Part shown: piece after piece, positions 26,101 to 34,607 of the stretch | Numbering within the stretch: the stretch's first letter is position 1 | How the letters are laid out: every line of letters begins with the position of its first letter | NCBI GenBank assembly: GCA_021323595.1 | Contig: JAJPKR010000003.1 | Span: 1-58,327, forward strand | Source of the DNA: Terriglobia bacterium | GTDB lineage: Bacteria; Acidobacteriota; Terriglobia; Terriglobales; SCQP01 | Length of the DNA stretch: 58,327 nt | Reading direction: 5' to 3' | Translations under genes and position numbers: made by a program | Notes under the pieces: generated by a model | The model's database searches: none | The model's input: the letters and a program-made list of their open reading frames with translations, nothing else | Told to the model about the DNA's origin: nothing

Positions 26101-26532
26101 TTAGCTGAGAATTTGCAGCGTCTGTTGAATCATGTCCTTGGTCGCTTGCACGGCCGAAACGTTGAATTGATACGCGCGCACCGCCCCCATCAAGTCGGCC
26201 ATCTCCTGCACCGGATTGATATCGGGATACGAGACGTAGCCTTGGGCATCGGCGGCCGGGTTGGAAGGATCGAACTGCCGAATCGGGGGCGCCGTATCCG
26301 CCACCACACCCGCGACTGCCACGCCCCGGGCTGCGAGATCTGCGCTGTCACCGGAGCCCTGGCCGATGGGCAGCGGCTGTGCCGCGAACACCACCGACTC
26401 GCGTTGATAAGGACGGCCGTTGGCGGGCCCGGTGCTATCCGCGTTCGCCAGATTGCTTGCCACCACCTCGGCCCGCTCCCGTTCCGCGACCAGAGCCGAG
26501 CTGCTGATGTCCAGCACTCCGAACAGATTCAT
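26101..26532 (-). CDS. flgC: Flagellar proximal rod protein FlgC
   Basis: 143 residues, typical of FlgC. N-terminus MNLFGVLDISSSALVAERERAEVVASNLANADST is the rod signature, and the C-terminus (NPVQEMADLMGAVRAYQFNVSAVQATKDMIQQTLQIL) is typical. It overlaps flgB by four bases. Confidence 0.96.
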   Translation of the reverse strand: MNLFGVLDISSSALVAERERAEVVASNLANADSTGPANGRPYQRESVVFAAQPLPIGQGSGDSADLAARGVAVAGVVADTAPPIRQFDPSNPAADAQGYVSYPDINPVQEMADLMGAVRAYQFNVSAVQATKDMIQQTLQILS

Positions 26533-26897
26533 GGCATGCCTCCGTTGCCGCTGTTGATCGCCGATTGGATGCGGTGCAATTCGCTGGTCAGCAAACTGAT
26601 GCCAACCCGATATTGCAGTTGCGTCTGCGCCAGCGCCATGGCTTCGCGATCAACGCTCACGTTATTGCCGTCGGGGCGCTGCATGAGGCCGGCGACCTCC
26701 TGCACGTCGGGCGTGAATGCCTCGCCCGCCGGCGTCGCCTCGGCCTCCGCCAGTGCGTCCTGAAAATTGAAGTCCAGCGTGTGATAGCGCGGCGTGTCGA
26801 CGTTCGCGATATTGCTCGCGATCAACGATTGCCGCAATCCCGCCAGGTCCAAGAACCGTTGCAGATCGTTGAGATATGGCGTGGTCATCCAGTTCAT
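26529..26897 (-). CDS. flgB: Flagellar proximal rod protein FlgB
   Basis: 122 residues from the ATG at 26897 ([11 protein letters not shown]); a second Met is three residues further on. The frame is open to 27191 but the extension is out-of-frame sequence of the regulator gene. Rod signatures are LAGLRQSLIASNIANVDTPRYHTLDFNF and VSVDREAMALAQTQLQYRVGISLL. The start overlaps the stop of the sigma54-dependent regulator by four bases, coupling regulator and structural genes. Confidence 0.95.
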   Translation of the reverse strand: MNWMTTPYLNDLQRFLDLAGLRQSLIASNIANVDTPRYHTLDFNFQDALAEAEATPAGEAFTPDVQEVAGLMQRPDGNNVSVDREAMALAQTQLQYRVGISLLTSELHRIQSAINSGNGGMP

Positions 26898-28213
26898 GCG
26901 TAGCTCCTGGGAGGAAGCTGATACTCGCGAATCTTGTTGCGGATCGTCCGCAGGCTCATGCCAAGCATGGTGGCGGCCCGGGTGCGGTTGCCGCCGGTCG
27001 CGGCCAACGTGGCCTCGAGCAGCTTGCGTTCCGCCTCGCGCCAAGAGACGCCGGGCTGCAAGCCCGGCGCCGCGCTGGGCGGCGCCGGCCGCGGCTCCTC
27101 CTCGAGTGCTTCCAGGCCGATGCGCGGGCCGCGCGCCAGCGCCAGGGCACGCCGCACGAAGTTTTCGAGCTCGCGCACGTTGCCCGGCCACGCACGCTGC
27201 GCCAGCGCGCGCAGCAGCTCGGGCGTCAACTCGATGAACTCGCCGCCATGCTTGCGCAAGAAATGCGACGCCAAGGCGGGGATGTCCTCGCGCCGCTCGC
27301 GTAAGGGGGGCAGCCGCAGCGGCACCACGTTCAGGCGGTAATAGAGATCCGCGCGAAACTGGCCGCTCTCGACCAGCGCCTGCAAAGCGCGGTTGGTCGT
27401 CGCGATCACGCGCACGTCCACCGCGACCGGCGTCGTGCCCCCGAGCGGATCGACCTCGCGCTCTTGCAAGGCGCGCAGCAGTTTCGGCTGAAGTTCCAGC
27501 GCCATCTCGCCGATTTCATCGAGGAGCAAAGTCCCGCCGTTGGCCAGCTCGAACTTGCCGGCCTTGGACCGATCGGCGCCGCTGAAAGCCCCGCGAACGT
27601 ATCCGAACAGCTCGCTCTCGAGCAAGTGTTCCGGCAACGCCGCGCAGTTGACGGCCACGAAGGGCTTCGCCCGGCGGCGGCTGGCGGCATGAATCGCGCG
27701 CGCCACCAATTCCTTCCCGGTGCCGCTCTCCGCCTCCACCAGAATGTCGGCCTCGGTTGCCGCGATCTGCCCGATGGTCTCACGCAGCCGGGCTATCGCC
27801 GCCGAATCTCCCACCAGTTCTGTGCCGCCGTCCCGCGGCTCCGTCTTGTCCGGCGCGCCGGCCATGACCCGCTCGGCAGCCGCCAGCAACTGCGAAAACG
27901 AGGCCGGCTTCATCAAGTAATCGCAGGCTCCCGCGCGCATCGCCTGGACCGCGTCCGGCACGTTGGCGAAGGCCGTCAGCAGCACGATAGCGGTATTGGG
28001 CGCGCTCTGCCGCACCCCGGCGATCACCTTCATGCCATCGCCGTCGGGCATGCGCATATCGGTGACTACCAACGGGCAGGGTGCTTGGCGAAACTTCGTC
28101 AGCGCCTCTTCCACGCCCGCGGCGGTGGCCACCGACCACCCTTGCCGCCGGAAATTCACCTCCAGCCCCGCGCGCACGCCGGCATCGTCGTCGGCAATGA
28201 GCACACGCTTCAT
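26894..28213 (-). CDS. FleR/FlrC-like sigma54-dependent response regulator
   Basis: 439 residues from the ATG at 28213, overlapping the kinase stop. Domains: receiver (1-120; acidic D8-D10, acceptor D52 in VVTDMRMP), AAA+ sigma54 activator (about 135-365; Walker A AESGTGKE, Walker [12 protein letters not shown]) and a C-terminal Fis-type helix-turn-helix ([28 protein letters not shown]). The sigma54-contact loop reads GAFSGA rather than GAFTGA, and Walker A starts with Ala instead of Gly. It probably drives the sigma54-like promoters of rod, hook and junction genes in this window. Confidence 0.92.
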   Translation of the reverse strand: MKRVLIADDDAGVRAGLEVNFRRQGWSVATAAGVEEALTKFRQAPCPLVVTDMRMPDGDGMKVIAGVRQSAPNTAIVLLTAFANVPDAVQAMRAGACDYLMKPASFSQLLAAAERVMAGAPDKTEPRDGGTELVGDSAAIARLRETIGQIAATEADILVEAESGTGKELVARAIHAASRRRAKPFVAVNCAALPEHLLESELFGYVRGAFSGADRSKAGKFELANGGTLLLDEIGEMALELQPKLLRALQEREVDPLGGTTPVAVDVRVIATTNRALQALVESGQFRADLYYRLNVVPLRLPPLRERREDIPALASHFLRKHGGEFIELTPELLRALAQRAWPGNVRELENFVRRALALARGPRIGLEALEEEPRPAPPSAAPGLQPGVSWREAERKLLEATLAATGGNRTRAATMLGMSLRTIRNKIREYQLPPRSYA

Positions 28214-29391
28214 GCCGCCGCCCCCCAGCGCCAGAGCGTCAACGCGAAAGTCGTGCCCTCGCCCGGCTTGCTGGTCACGCTGATCGTGCCGTGATGCTGA
28301 TCCATAATCTTGCGGCAAACCGCCAGGCCCAGCCCCGGACTGCCGGGAAGCGTGCTGAAGCCGGGTTCGAAGATCTTCGCCAGGTCCTCGGCGGCGATGC
28401 CGCACCCTTGATCCACGATCTCGATGCGGATTTGGCCCGTCGCCCCCGGGAGCGCCACGATCCGCAGGCAGCCGCCGCTCGCCGCCATCGCCCGCATGGC
28501 GTTGAGCGCCAGGTTGAACAAAACCTGCTGCAGCCGCGGCGCATCCGCCGCGACCTCCACCGCGCCCAAGCGGTCGTCGAGCTCAAGCGCCAACTGGCGC
28601 TGTTGCGCCAGAGGCTGCAAGAACTCCATCGTGGCGCGCAAGAAACGCTTGAGACGGAGCGGAGCCAGCTCCAGCGCAGGCTCGCTATAAAGATGCAACA
28701 CATTATTGACGGTGGCCGCCAGCAGACGGAGCCCGGCTTGTAACTGCTCGATCCAGGATTTTTCCTCCGTGCCATCCTCGGTGGCTTCCGCCAGCAAGCT
28801 CGCGAAAAGTTCCATGCCGGCGAGCGGATTGCGAATCTCGTGCGCCAGCAGGGCCGACATCTCCGCCAGCGCCTGGCCGCGCTGCCGTTTTCGCTCCAAC
28901 GTCGTGTCGCGAAGAATCAGCAAGCGGTTCTCCGGCACTCCGCCGCCCGCTTCGAGCGGCGCTGCCGTCACGCCCAGCGAACGCGGCTCCCCTTGCTCCG
29001 TTTCCAAACAGAACTCTTCGCCGTTCGGCGTTTCCAAGGCCGACACCAGGCATGGCGGCAGCTCTTGACCCGCTTCAACTCCGGGCTCGCTCCACGGCGT
29101 GATCAACTTTTGTGCCGCGCCGTTGATCGCTTGCACCCGGCCTCCTTCAACCACCACGACCCCGCAGGGCAGACTGGCCAAGATCGCCTCCAGCCGCGCC
29201 CGCATCGCCGAGTTCTCTTGGTTCTTGCGGCGCAGCTCGCGGCGCAAGCGCGCCAGCTCGCCGCGCAAATCGGCGTACGAGCGCTCGAGCAAGCCGGCGG
29301 CTTGATTAAAGTCTTGGAACGCTGCTGCCAACGCCCGCTCGGCGGTGCCGTCGGCCGGCAAGCGTTGCCCGCTGCTAGGCAAAGTTGCCAT
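28210..29391 (-). CDS. FleS-like PAS histidine kinase
   Basis: 393 residues with no membrane segment, hence a cytoplasmic kinase. A coiled coil (ERSYADLRGELARLRRELRRKNQE, 35-58) precedes a PAS domain (60-165), a HisKA domain with phospho-acceptor His184 (LLAHEIRNPLAGM) and an HATPase domain (N-box NLALNAMRAM, G-boxes DQGCGI and GLGLAVC). Overlap with the next gene, the sigma54 regulator, makes them a cognate pair like FleS-FleR or FlgS-FlgR, which sense basal-body or export-gate completion. Confidence 0.9.
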   Translation of the reverse strand: MATLPSSGQRLPADGTAERALAAAFQDFNQAAGLLERSYADLRGELARLRRELRRKNQENSAMRARLEAILASLPCGVVVVEGGRVQAINGAAQKLITPWSEPGVEAGQELPPCLVSALETPNGEEFCLETEQGEPRSLGVTAAPLEAGGGVPENRLLILRDTTLERKRQRGQALAEMSALLAHEIRNPLAGMELFASLLAEATEDGTEEKSWIEQLQAGLRLLAATVNNVLHLYSEPALELAPLRLKRFLRATMEFLQPLAQQRQLALELDDRLGAVEVAADAPRLQQVLFNLALNAMRAMAASGGCLRIVALPGATGQIRIEIVDQGCGIAAEDLAKIFEPGFSTLPGSPGLGLAVCRKIMDQHHGTISVTSKPGEGTTFALTLWRWGAAA

Positions 29392-29406
29392 CCTGCCTAG
29401 TCGCCC

Positions 29407-29422
29407 TGCAGCTGGAGTGCCG
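29407..29422 (-). promoter_or_regulatory. Candidate sigma54 promoter of the kinase-regulator-flgB operon
   Basis: Read on the minus strand, CGGCACT-CCAG-CTGCA keeps GG and GC at exact -24/-12 spacing and GGCAC intact. Transcription would start near 29396, five bases before the kinase ATG. Confidence 0.45.
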
Positions 29423-29453
29423 CAATTGGTTAAAAAGCTCCAACGCCACCGCG

Positions 29454-30611
29454 TTAGTGCTCATTCCCGATCGCGCACACTTCCTCGGGCAGGTGCCAGG
29501 GCATGATCTCCGGCTCGCCGCTAGCGAGAATCACCCCTCGTTCGATGGCATGCCGAAGCTGGCGCACATTGCCGGGCCAGGCGTAAGCGCCGATGGCGGT
29601 TTCGGCTTCGCGGCTGAACCGTTTGTTGGCCGCGCCGTCGCGCCGGCAGAATTCCGCCAGGAATTGCCGCGCCAGCAGCACCACGTCCCCGGCGCGTTCC
29701 CGCAGCGGCGGCAGTTCCAAGGGGAACACCGCCAGCCGGTAGTAAAGATCGGAGCGAAACAGGCCCTGCTCGACCTTCTGTTCCAGGCGCGAATTCGTGG
29801 CCGCGACGATGCGCACGTCCACACGAAACACGTCGGAACTGCCCAGCCGCTGTACTTCCCCCTCCTGGATAAACCGCAGCAGTTTCGCTTGCATGCCCAG
29901 CGGCAGTTCCCCGACTTCGTCCAGGAACAACGTGCCGCGATGGGCCGCATGGACCCGCCCCAAGCTGGCCTGCACGGCGCCCGTAAACGCCCCGCGCGTA
30001 TGACCGAACAGCTCCGACTCGAGCAGCGCCTCGGGAATCGCCGCGCAATTGACGACCACCCAGGGCTGGGCCGCGCGCCCGCTCAACTGATGCAAGCCGC
30101 GCGCCACGACTTCTTTGCCGGTGCCGCTTTCGCCCGTGATCAACACGGTGGTGTCGCGCAAGGCGATCAGCCGCGCCAGATGAAACACCCGCTGCATCGC
30201 CGGGCTCGCGCCCAGCATGCCGGGCAAAGGTTCGGCGCGCGGCGTTTCCTGCGGCCGCCTGCGCCAGGGCGTGAGCGGCGCGGGCGCCGGGCCGGCGGCC
30301 CGCCCGGGATTGTGCGAATCGATCAGTAGAACTCGCAACGCCGGGTTTTGCTGCCGAATGCGCAGCGCCACCTCTTCCGCGTCCAAGTCCGGCAGCCGTC
30401 GGTCCAGCAGGATCGTGCCGGCCGCGCCGTCCTCGAGCTTGGCCAGCGCGTCCGCCCCGCCCACCGCTTCGAGCGCCGTTACCAGGCGCTCTTCGCAGCG
30501 GGCCCGGGCCAAACTTCGAAATTCCGCATTCGCGCTTGCGACCAATACCCGGTCGCGGGGAGATAGAGAGAGGGAATCCAGATCGAGCGTGGGGAGAGCA
30601 GAAGTTGACAT
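29454..30611 (-). CDS. FleQ-like sigma54 activator lacking a DNA-binding domain
   Basis: 385 residues. An atypical receiver-like domain (20-105) keeps an Asp at 70 (ILLDRRLPD) but lacks the usual N-terminal acidic pair (RVLVASANAEF). The AAA+ domain is intact: Walker A GESGTGKE at 160-167, GAFTGA at 207-212, Walker B GTLFLDE near 226-232, and YRLAVFPLELPPLRERAGDV. The protein ends just after the AAA+ lid (WPGNVRQLRHAIERG... EIMPWHLPEE) with no Fis-type helix-turn-helix. It is probably a master or accessory flagellar activator working without direct DNA binding, as Helicobacter FlgR does. A TATAGT -10-like element lies upstream at about 30645, suggesting housekeeping transcription. Confidence 0.88.
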   Translation of the reverse strand: MSTSALPTLDLDSLSLSPRDRVLVASANAEFRSLARARCEERLVTALEAVGGADALAKLEDGAAGTILLDRRLPDLDAEEVALRIRQQNPALRVLLIDSHNPGRAAGPAPAPLTPWRRRPQETPRAEPLPGMLGASPAMQRVFHLARLIALRDTTVLITGESGTGKEVVARGLHQLSGRAAQPWVVVNCAAIPEALLESELFGHTRGAFTGAVQASLGRVHAAHRGTLFLDEVGELPLGMQAKLLRFIQEGEVQRLGSSDVFRVDVRIVAATNSRLEQKVEQGLFRSDLYYRLAVFPLELPPLRERAGDVVLLARQFLAEFCRRDGAANKRFSREAETAIGAYAWPGNVRQLRHAIERGVILASGEPEIMPWHLPEEVCAIGNEH

Positions 30612-30701
30612 TGAGAGCGCAATCCAAACCGCATGGACACCTACTATAAAGGCCCAAAATTAAAATCCGGTTAGCCGCGCGTTAAAAGTCACTTACGGTG
30701 C

Positions 30702-30728
30702 TCAAGCGCGCCGGCTCTTTACCGATTC
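30702..30728 (+). promoter_or_regulatory. Candidate sigma28 promoter of cheR
   Basis: TCAAGCGC, 11 bases and ACCGATTC resemble a FliA promoter (CCGAT core kept). It ends one base before the first cheR ATG, so the transcript would start near the second ATG (30736). Confidence 0.4.
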
Positions 30729-30729
30729 C

Positions 30730-31614
30730 ATGAACATGACGGAAATGTGCGCAGAATCGGCGGCAGCAGGCCTGTTTGGCCCAAGTCTCGACGCCGCCGT
30801 CGTGCGCGTGCGCGACACCCTGTACCAAACCAGCGGATTCTTCATGCCCACCGCACACTGGCCGCGCCTGCAAGAAAGCTGCGAGCGCCGCATGCAGGCG
30901 CTCGGCATCGCCTCGCTGCGCGAATACTCCGCGCGCTTGGCCTCCGCCTCCGCCGGCGAGGAACTCGGACACTTGCTCGGCCAGCTCAGCGCCGGCGAGC
31001 GCTTCTTCTTTCGCTACCCGCAGCAGTTGGAAGCCTTGCGCCGCATCGTTTTGCCCGCACTCCGGCTGCAGCCCGAGCGCGAAGCTGCCGCAAACGTCGC
31101 TTGCATCGGCGGTGGCGAGGACGCGTACACGCTGGCCCTGATCCTGGCGGAGCAGGCGGCGCTGGACGGGCGCTTCCACGTTTACGCTTGTGATGCCGAC
31201 CCCGCCCGGCTGGCCGCCGCGCGGCGCGGCGTGTTCGCGGCGGCCGCGCTGTCACAGACGCCGCCGCATCTGCGGGCAAAGTATTTCCGGGCGATTGCCC
31301 CGGAGACCTTCGCCGTGACCCCGGCGCTGAAGCAGCATCTAACCTTCTGCAATGCGAGCCTGGCGGGACCTGCGGCCGCGCTCCTCGAAATGGGCATGGA
31401 CGTCATCTTCTGCCGCGATCTCATCGCGCGGCTCGATCCGCTGCAACGGCGCCGCGCGGTCGGCCTCCTCGCCGCCAGCCTCAACTCCCACGGCTACTTG
31501 TTCTTCTCGCCGTTCGAGTCGCCGATGGGCGCCGAGCTGCACCACTTGCGCTTGATCCATTTCCCCGCCGCCACCGCCTATCGCAAGGTGCCGGCTCCGG
31601 CCAACTGGTCATGA
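30730..31614 (+). CDS. cheR: CheR-family chemotaxis methyltransferase
   Basis: 294 residues from ATG 30730; ATG 30736 and 30745 are alternatives. CheR methylates glutamates of chemoreceptors using S-adenosylmethionine. The N-terminal helical domain (FFMPTAHWPRLQESCERRMQALG, then FFRYPQQLEALRRIVLPAL) precedes the Rossmann-like domain (VACIGGGEDAYTLALIL in place of the usual GCSTGEEPYS, then VYACDADPARLAAARRGVF and MDVIFCRDLIARLDPLQRRRAVGLL). The SAM-binding motif is divergent. No other che genes are present in the window. The next gene overlaps by four bases. Confidence 0.85.
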   Translation: MNMTEMCAESAAAGLFGPSLDAAVVRVRDTLYQTSGFFMPTAHWPRLQESCERRMQALGIASLREYSARLASASAGEELGHLLGQLSAGERFFFRYPQQLEALRRIVLPALRLQPEREAAANVACIGGGEDAYTLALILAEQAALDGRFHVYACDADPARLAAARRGVFAAAALSQTPPHLRAKYFRAIAPETFAVTPALKQHLTFCNASLAGPAAALLEMGMDVIFCRDLIARLDPLQRRRAVGLLAASLNSHGYLFFSPFESPMGAELHHLRLIHFPAATAYRKVPAPANWS

Positions 31615-32516
31615 GCGACAACGTGCGCAACGCCCTCGTGGAGCGGATCAAGAACGTCCAGGCGATGCCGACGGTTCCGCCCACGCTATTGCCGCTCTTG
31701 CACATGCTGGAATTGCCCGCCGATCAGTGGGACATGCGCAAGATCGTCGACTTGATCTCTTGCGACCCGTCGCTGGCGGCGCAATGCCTGCGCATGGCCA
31801 ATTCCCCGCTGTTTGGCCGCAGTCGCACGATTACCACGATTCACGCGGCAGTCATCACCATCGGCACCGGCCGGCTATGGGATCTGCTCACCGCCTTCTG
31901 CCTCATGGACCTGGCTCCTGCCGAGCAATGGTTACTGGATCCCCTCTCGTTCTGGGAGCACTCCTTCGGCTGCGCCTTGATCAGCCGTCATTTGGCCCAG
32001 ATTGTCGGCTTCAGCCAGCCGGATAAGGCCTATGCCGGCGGGCTCTTGCATGACATCGGCGAAATGGTCAACTCCTTGTTGTTCCCCAAGGAATTCCGCG
32101 CCGCCGCCGACTTGGCTTTCACTGAGGAAATCTCCCTGGTGGAAGCCGAGCAATACGTCATGGGCATCTCCCATTGCGAAGCCGGGCGCCTCTTAGCCGA
32201 CCACTGGCATATGCCCGAAGACTTGGCGCAGGTGATCCGCTGCCACCATCACGAAGTTGCACCAACGCCGGAACACGCGGCCTTGGTCATGATCGTCAGC
32301 CTCGCCGACTTGCTCTGCCGCGTCCGCGGCATGGATTACGGCTACTACGAGGCCGTGCAGGTCGATCTCGTCGCCGATCCGGCCTGGTTGTATCTCGTTC
32401 GCGAGTTCCCGCGCTTGCGCGACGTAGACCTAGTGCGACTCAGTCACGAACTGGATGACTACGCCAGTGAAGCCAAGCGGATCGTCGCCGCGGTTTTCCG
32501 CACCGACTCGAAGTAA
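31611..32516 (+). CDS. HDOD domain protein
   Basis: 301 residues. A full HDOD domain spans 15-210 (MPTVPPTLLPLLHMLE, LISCDPSLAAQCLRMANSPLFG, TTIHAAVITIGTGRLWDLLTAF, YAGGLLHDIGEMVN, EVICHHHEV-like QVIRCHHHEVAP). The HD-type pair HDIGE is present, but HDOD proteins are usually non-catalytic scaffolds. It overlaps cheR, and fliK follows. It is the second HDOD gene of the locus; both have nearby sigma28-like promoters, suggesting a motility signalling role. Confidence 0.85.
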   Translation: MSDNVRNALVERIKNVQAMPTVPPTLLPLLHMLELPADQWDMRKIVDLISCDPSLAAQCLRMANSPLFGRSRTITTIHAAVITIGTGRLWDLLTAFCLMDLAPAEQWLLDPLSFWEHSFGCALISRHLAQIVGFSQPDKAYAGGLLHDIGEMVNSLLFPKEFRAAADLAFTEEISLVEAEQYVMGISHCEAGRLLADHWHMPEDLAQVIRCHHHEVAPTPEHAALVMIVSLADLLCRVRGMDYGYYEAVQVDLVADPAWLYLVREFPRLRDVDLVRLSHELDDYASEAKRIVAAVFRTDSK

Positions 32517-32518
32517 CG

Positions 32519-32552
32519 GCCCACTCGGCGAGATCTGCCGTGCCCACTCGGC
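32519..32552. repeat. Direct repeat upstream of fliK, possible enhancer site
   Basis: GCCCACTCGGC occurs at 32519-32529 and 32542-32552, 23 bp apart start to start, 65-97 bp upstream of the sigma54-like site of fliK. This is where an NtrC-type activator would bind; binding is inferred. Confidence 0.35.
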
Positions 32553-32615
32553 AAACCCTGCCTAGCGGGCGGCGGCTTACGCCGCTAAGCTGCTGAGTTG
32601 CAATGATTTTGACAT

Positions 32616-32631
32616 TGGCCCCCGCCTTGCG
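32616..32631 (+). promoter_or_regulatory. Candidate sigma54 promoter of fliK-flgD-flgE
   Basis: TGGCCCC-CGCC-TTGCG has the -24 GG and -12 TTGC at exact spacing. Predicted transcription start is about 32642, one base before the GTG used for fliK. Confidence 0.55.
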
Positions 32632-32642
32632 ATTCCGGCGGC

Positions 32643-34244
32643 GTGCCCAGTTCCGGCCTTATCGTGACGCCTGCCCTGCCGCCCGCGCCGTCCCCGGCGC
32701 CGGCGCCGCGAACGGCGTCGCCTGCCGCGGGCCCCCTGCCGGGTTTCGCCGGCCTCTTGGCGTCCCTCTTGCCGCAAGCGACTGCCGCTGCGGCGGGCGC
32801 TCCCACGCCTGCGGCAACATCGCTAGCGGGCGATTCGCTCCCCTCGATTCCGCCGACCGCCGATCCCAAGCCGCAGGTCCGGCACAAGCCAGCGCACGAA
32901 TTCCATCTCAACTTCGCCGCCGTTCCACCGGCAGCGGCTCCGCTCGCGCCTGGCCCGATAACGCCGCCATCGCTCAAGCCGGCTTTGCCGCCCGTGCGCG
33001 ATGCCGCGGGGCATTGGCCGGCGGGCGACCTCCGGAACTACGCAGCGCGCTTTTCCGCTCTGCCGGCAACCGTCCAGGCAGCGCCGATTGCGCAGCCGCC
33101 AGTCTTGCTGGCAGATGCAAATGCGGCGGCCTTCCCGTCCGCATTCGGAGCACCGGCGCTTTCGCCGTCGTCCCCATTGTCGCAAACGCTCTCGGCTCAT
33201 CTGCAAGCCCCGCCGCCGGTCGCCCAAGGCCGGCTGCCAATTGCCGACGCGTTCCAACCGGCCGGACTCGTCCCGGCTGGCGCGCTGCGCGCCGCACCAG
33301 GCGGCTCTAACATCGTTGCCATCGAAGTCATGCCGGCGCCGCTCTCCGGCAGTGCCGATGCCGCACCGGGAACTCCTTCGTCCGGCGTAGCGGCAGCGCC
33401 GACGAAGCCCGCGCCTCAGGGCCCCGCCGGCATCCCGGCGCGCAACGCCGCCATCTTCACCGCGCCGCTTTCGGTTTCACCCGCGGTCCAACCCGCGGCG
33501 CCAACCCCGCCGCGCCCCGCCGCCGCGCCGATTCCCGCTCCCGCCTCGGCCGGAACGTTGCCCGACGAGGCTAGCCAGAAGTCCGCGGGTGATCACGAGT
33601 CCGATCGGTCGGCGCAGGGCCAAGCCGCGCCGTCGCTGGCAAAGCCGGCTGCAGCCAAAAACCCGGCTCCGAATTTCACGTTCCCGGCTGCACACCCGCC
33701 GGCGACGCAACTCACGGTGGCGGCCGCGCCGGCGCATGGGACTTCGCCCCCGCCATCGCCGGCCCCCGCATCGCCGCAACCCAATGCGACGCACCAAGCC
33801 ATGGAGGCCTTGCGCACGATCCAGCCCGCGCCCGCAACTTCTTCCGCGGCGACCCACATGCGCCTGGCGCTCCACAGTGAGACGCTCGGCCCGATCGAGC
33901 TGCAAGCGACTCTGCGGGGCGCCACCGTCCAAGCGTCGCTGCATGTGGCGCAGCCGGCGGCCCGCGACGCCCTGCGCCACGAGCTGCCCCAACTCCAACA
34001 AGTACTCGCCGACCGCAATCTGCCGGTAACGAGCATCTCTCTCGCGCACGGGACTTCCGTCAACACCGGTTCAGCCGGCGCCGGTGCTCACGCCTATTCC
34101 GGCAATGATCGCCGGCAGACCGGAAACGGCACGCCGCCCCGAACATGGGTCGGCTTGGCTCAGACCGGCAATTCTTCCTCCGCCCGCGCCTCGGAGGCCG
34201 CAGCGGCCTTGCCCGGCCTGGGCCGCATCAGCGTTCGCGTCTAG
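32643..34244 (+). CDS. fliK: Flagellar hook-length control protein FliK
   Basis: 533 residues from GTG 32643; a GTG at 32664 is an alternative. FliK measures hook length and switches export specificity through FlhB. Residues 1-390 are Pro/Ala-rich and low in complexity (ruler region), as expected. Residues about 395-475 form the conserved C-terminal domain (HMRLALHSETLGPIELQATLRGATVQASLHVAQPAARDALRHELPQLQQVLADRNLPVTSISLAHG). Position before flgD-flgE supports the call. Confidence 0.88.
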   Translation: MPSSGLIVTPALPPAPSPAPAPRTASPAAGPLPGFAGLLASLLPQATAAAAGAPTPAATSLAGDSLPSIPPTADPKPQVRHKPAHEFHLNFAAVPPAAAPLAPGPITPPSLKPALPPVRDAAGHWPAGDLRNYAARFSALPATVQAAPIAQPPVLLADANAAAFPSAFGAPALSPSSPLSQTLSAHLQAPPPVAQGRLPIADAFQPAGLVPAGALRAAPGGSNIVAIEVMPAPLSGSADAAPGTPSSGVAAAPTKPAPQGPAGIPARNAAIFTAPLSVSPAVQPAAPTPPRPAAAPIPAPASAGTLPDEASQKSAGDHESDRSAQGQAAPSLAKPAAAKNPAPNFTFPAAHPPATQLTVAAAPAHGTSPPPSPAPASPQPNATHQAMEALRTIQPAPATSSAATHMRLALHSETLGPIELQATLRGATVQASLHVAQPAARDALRHELPQLQQVLADRNLPVTSISLAHGTSVNTGSAGAGAHAYSGNDRRQTGNGTPPRTWVGLAQTGNSSSARASEAAAALPGLGRISVRV

Positions 34245-34256
34245 ACAAGGATCGTC

Positions 34257-34574
34257 ATGCAGATCGCATCGTTACTCAGCGCCTTCCGCCCCCAGCCCGC
34301 GGCTCTCGCCGCCAACGCCGCCCCCGCATCTGGCAATCCCAATCAAGCCGCTGGCGGCAATCAACTTACCCCTAATTCCTTCATCCAACTCTTGAGCGCC
34401 CAGCTCCAGGCCCAAACGCCCGACGACACCTTGGATCCGAACCAGATGATGACCGAGCTCGTGCAATTCAATACCTTGCAGCAGATCATTCAGATGAACC
34501 AGGAACTGGGCGCTTTCTTGAGCAGCCAGTCGAGCACGGCGCCACCCACGGGCTCCACGGCCGCCGCTCGATGA
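34257..34574 (+). CDS. flgD: Hook assembly scaffold FlgD, short form
   Basis: 105 residues. FlgD caps the growing hook. The conserved N-terminal part is present (NSFIQLLSAQLQAQTPDDTLDPNQMMTELVQFNTLQQIIQMNQEL, the FlgD signature). The C-terminal Ig-like and tudor domains of long FlgD are missing, a form known from several phyla. AAGGA precedes the ATG. flgE follows after 33 bases. Confidence 0.93.
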   Translation: MQIASLLSAFRPQPAALAANAAPASGNPNQAAGGNQLTPNSFIQLLSAQLQAQTPDDTLDPNQMMTELVQFNTLQQIIQMNQELGAFLSSQSSTAPPTGSTAAAR

Positions 34575-34607
34575 CGATTTTCGAATTCACTTTTAGAGAG
34601 GAGAACG

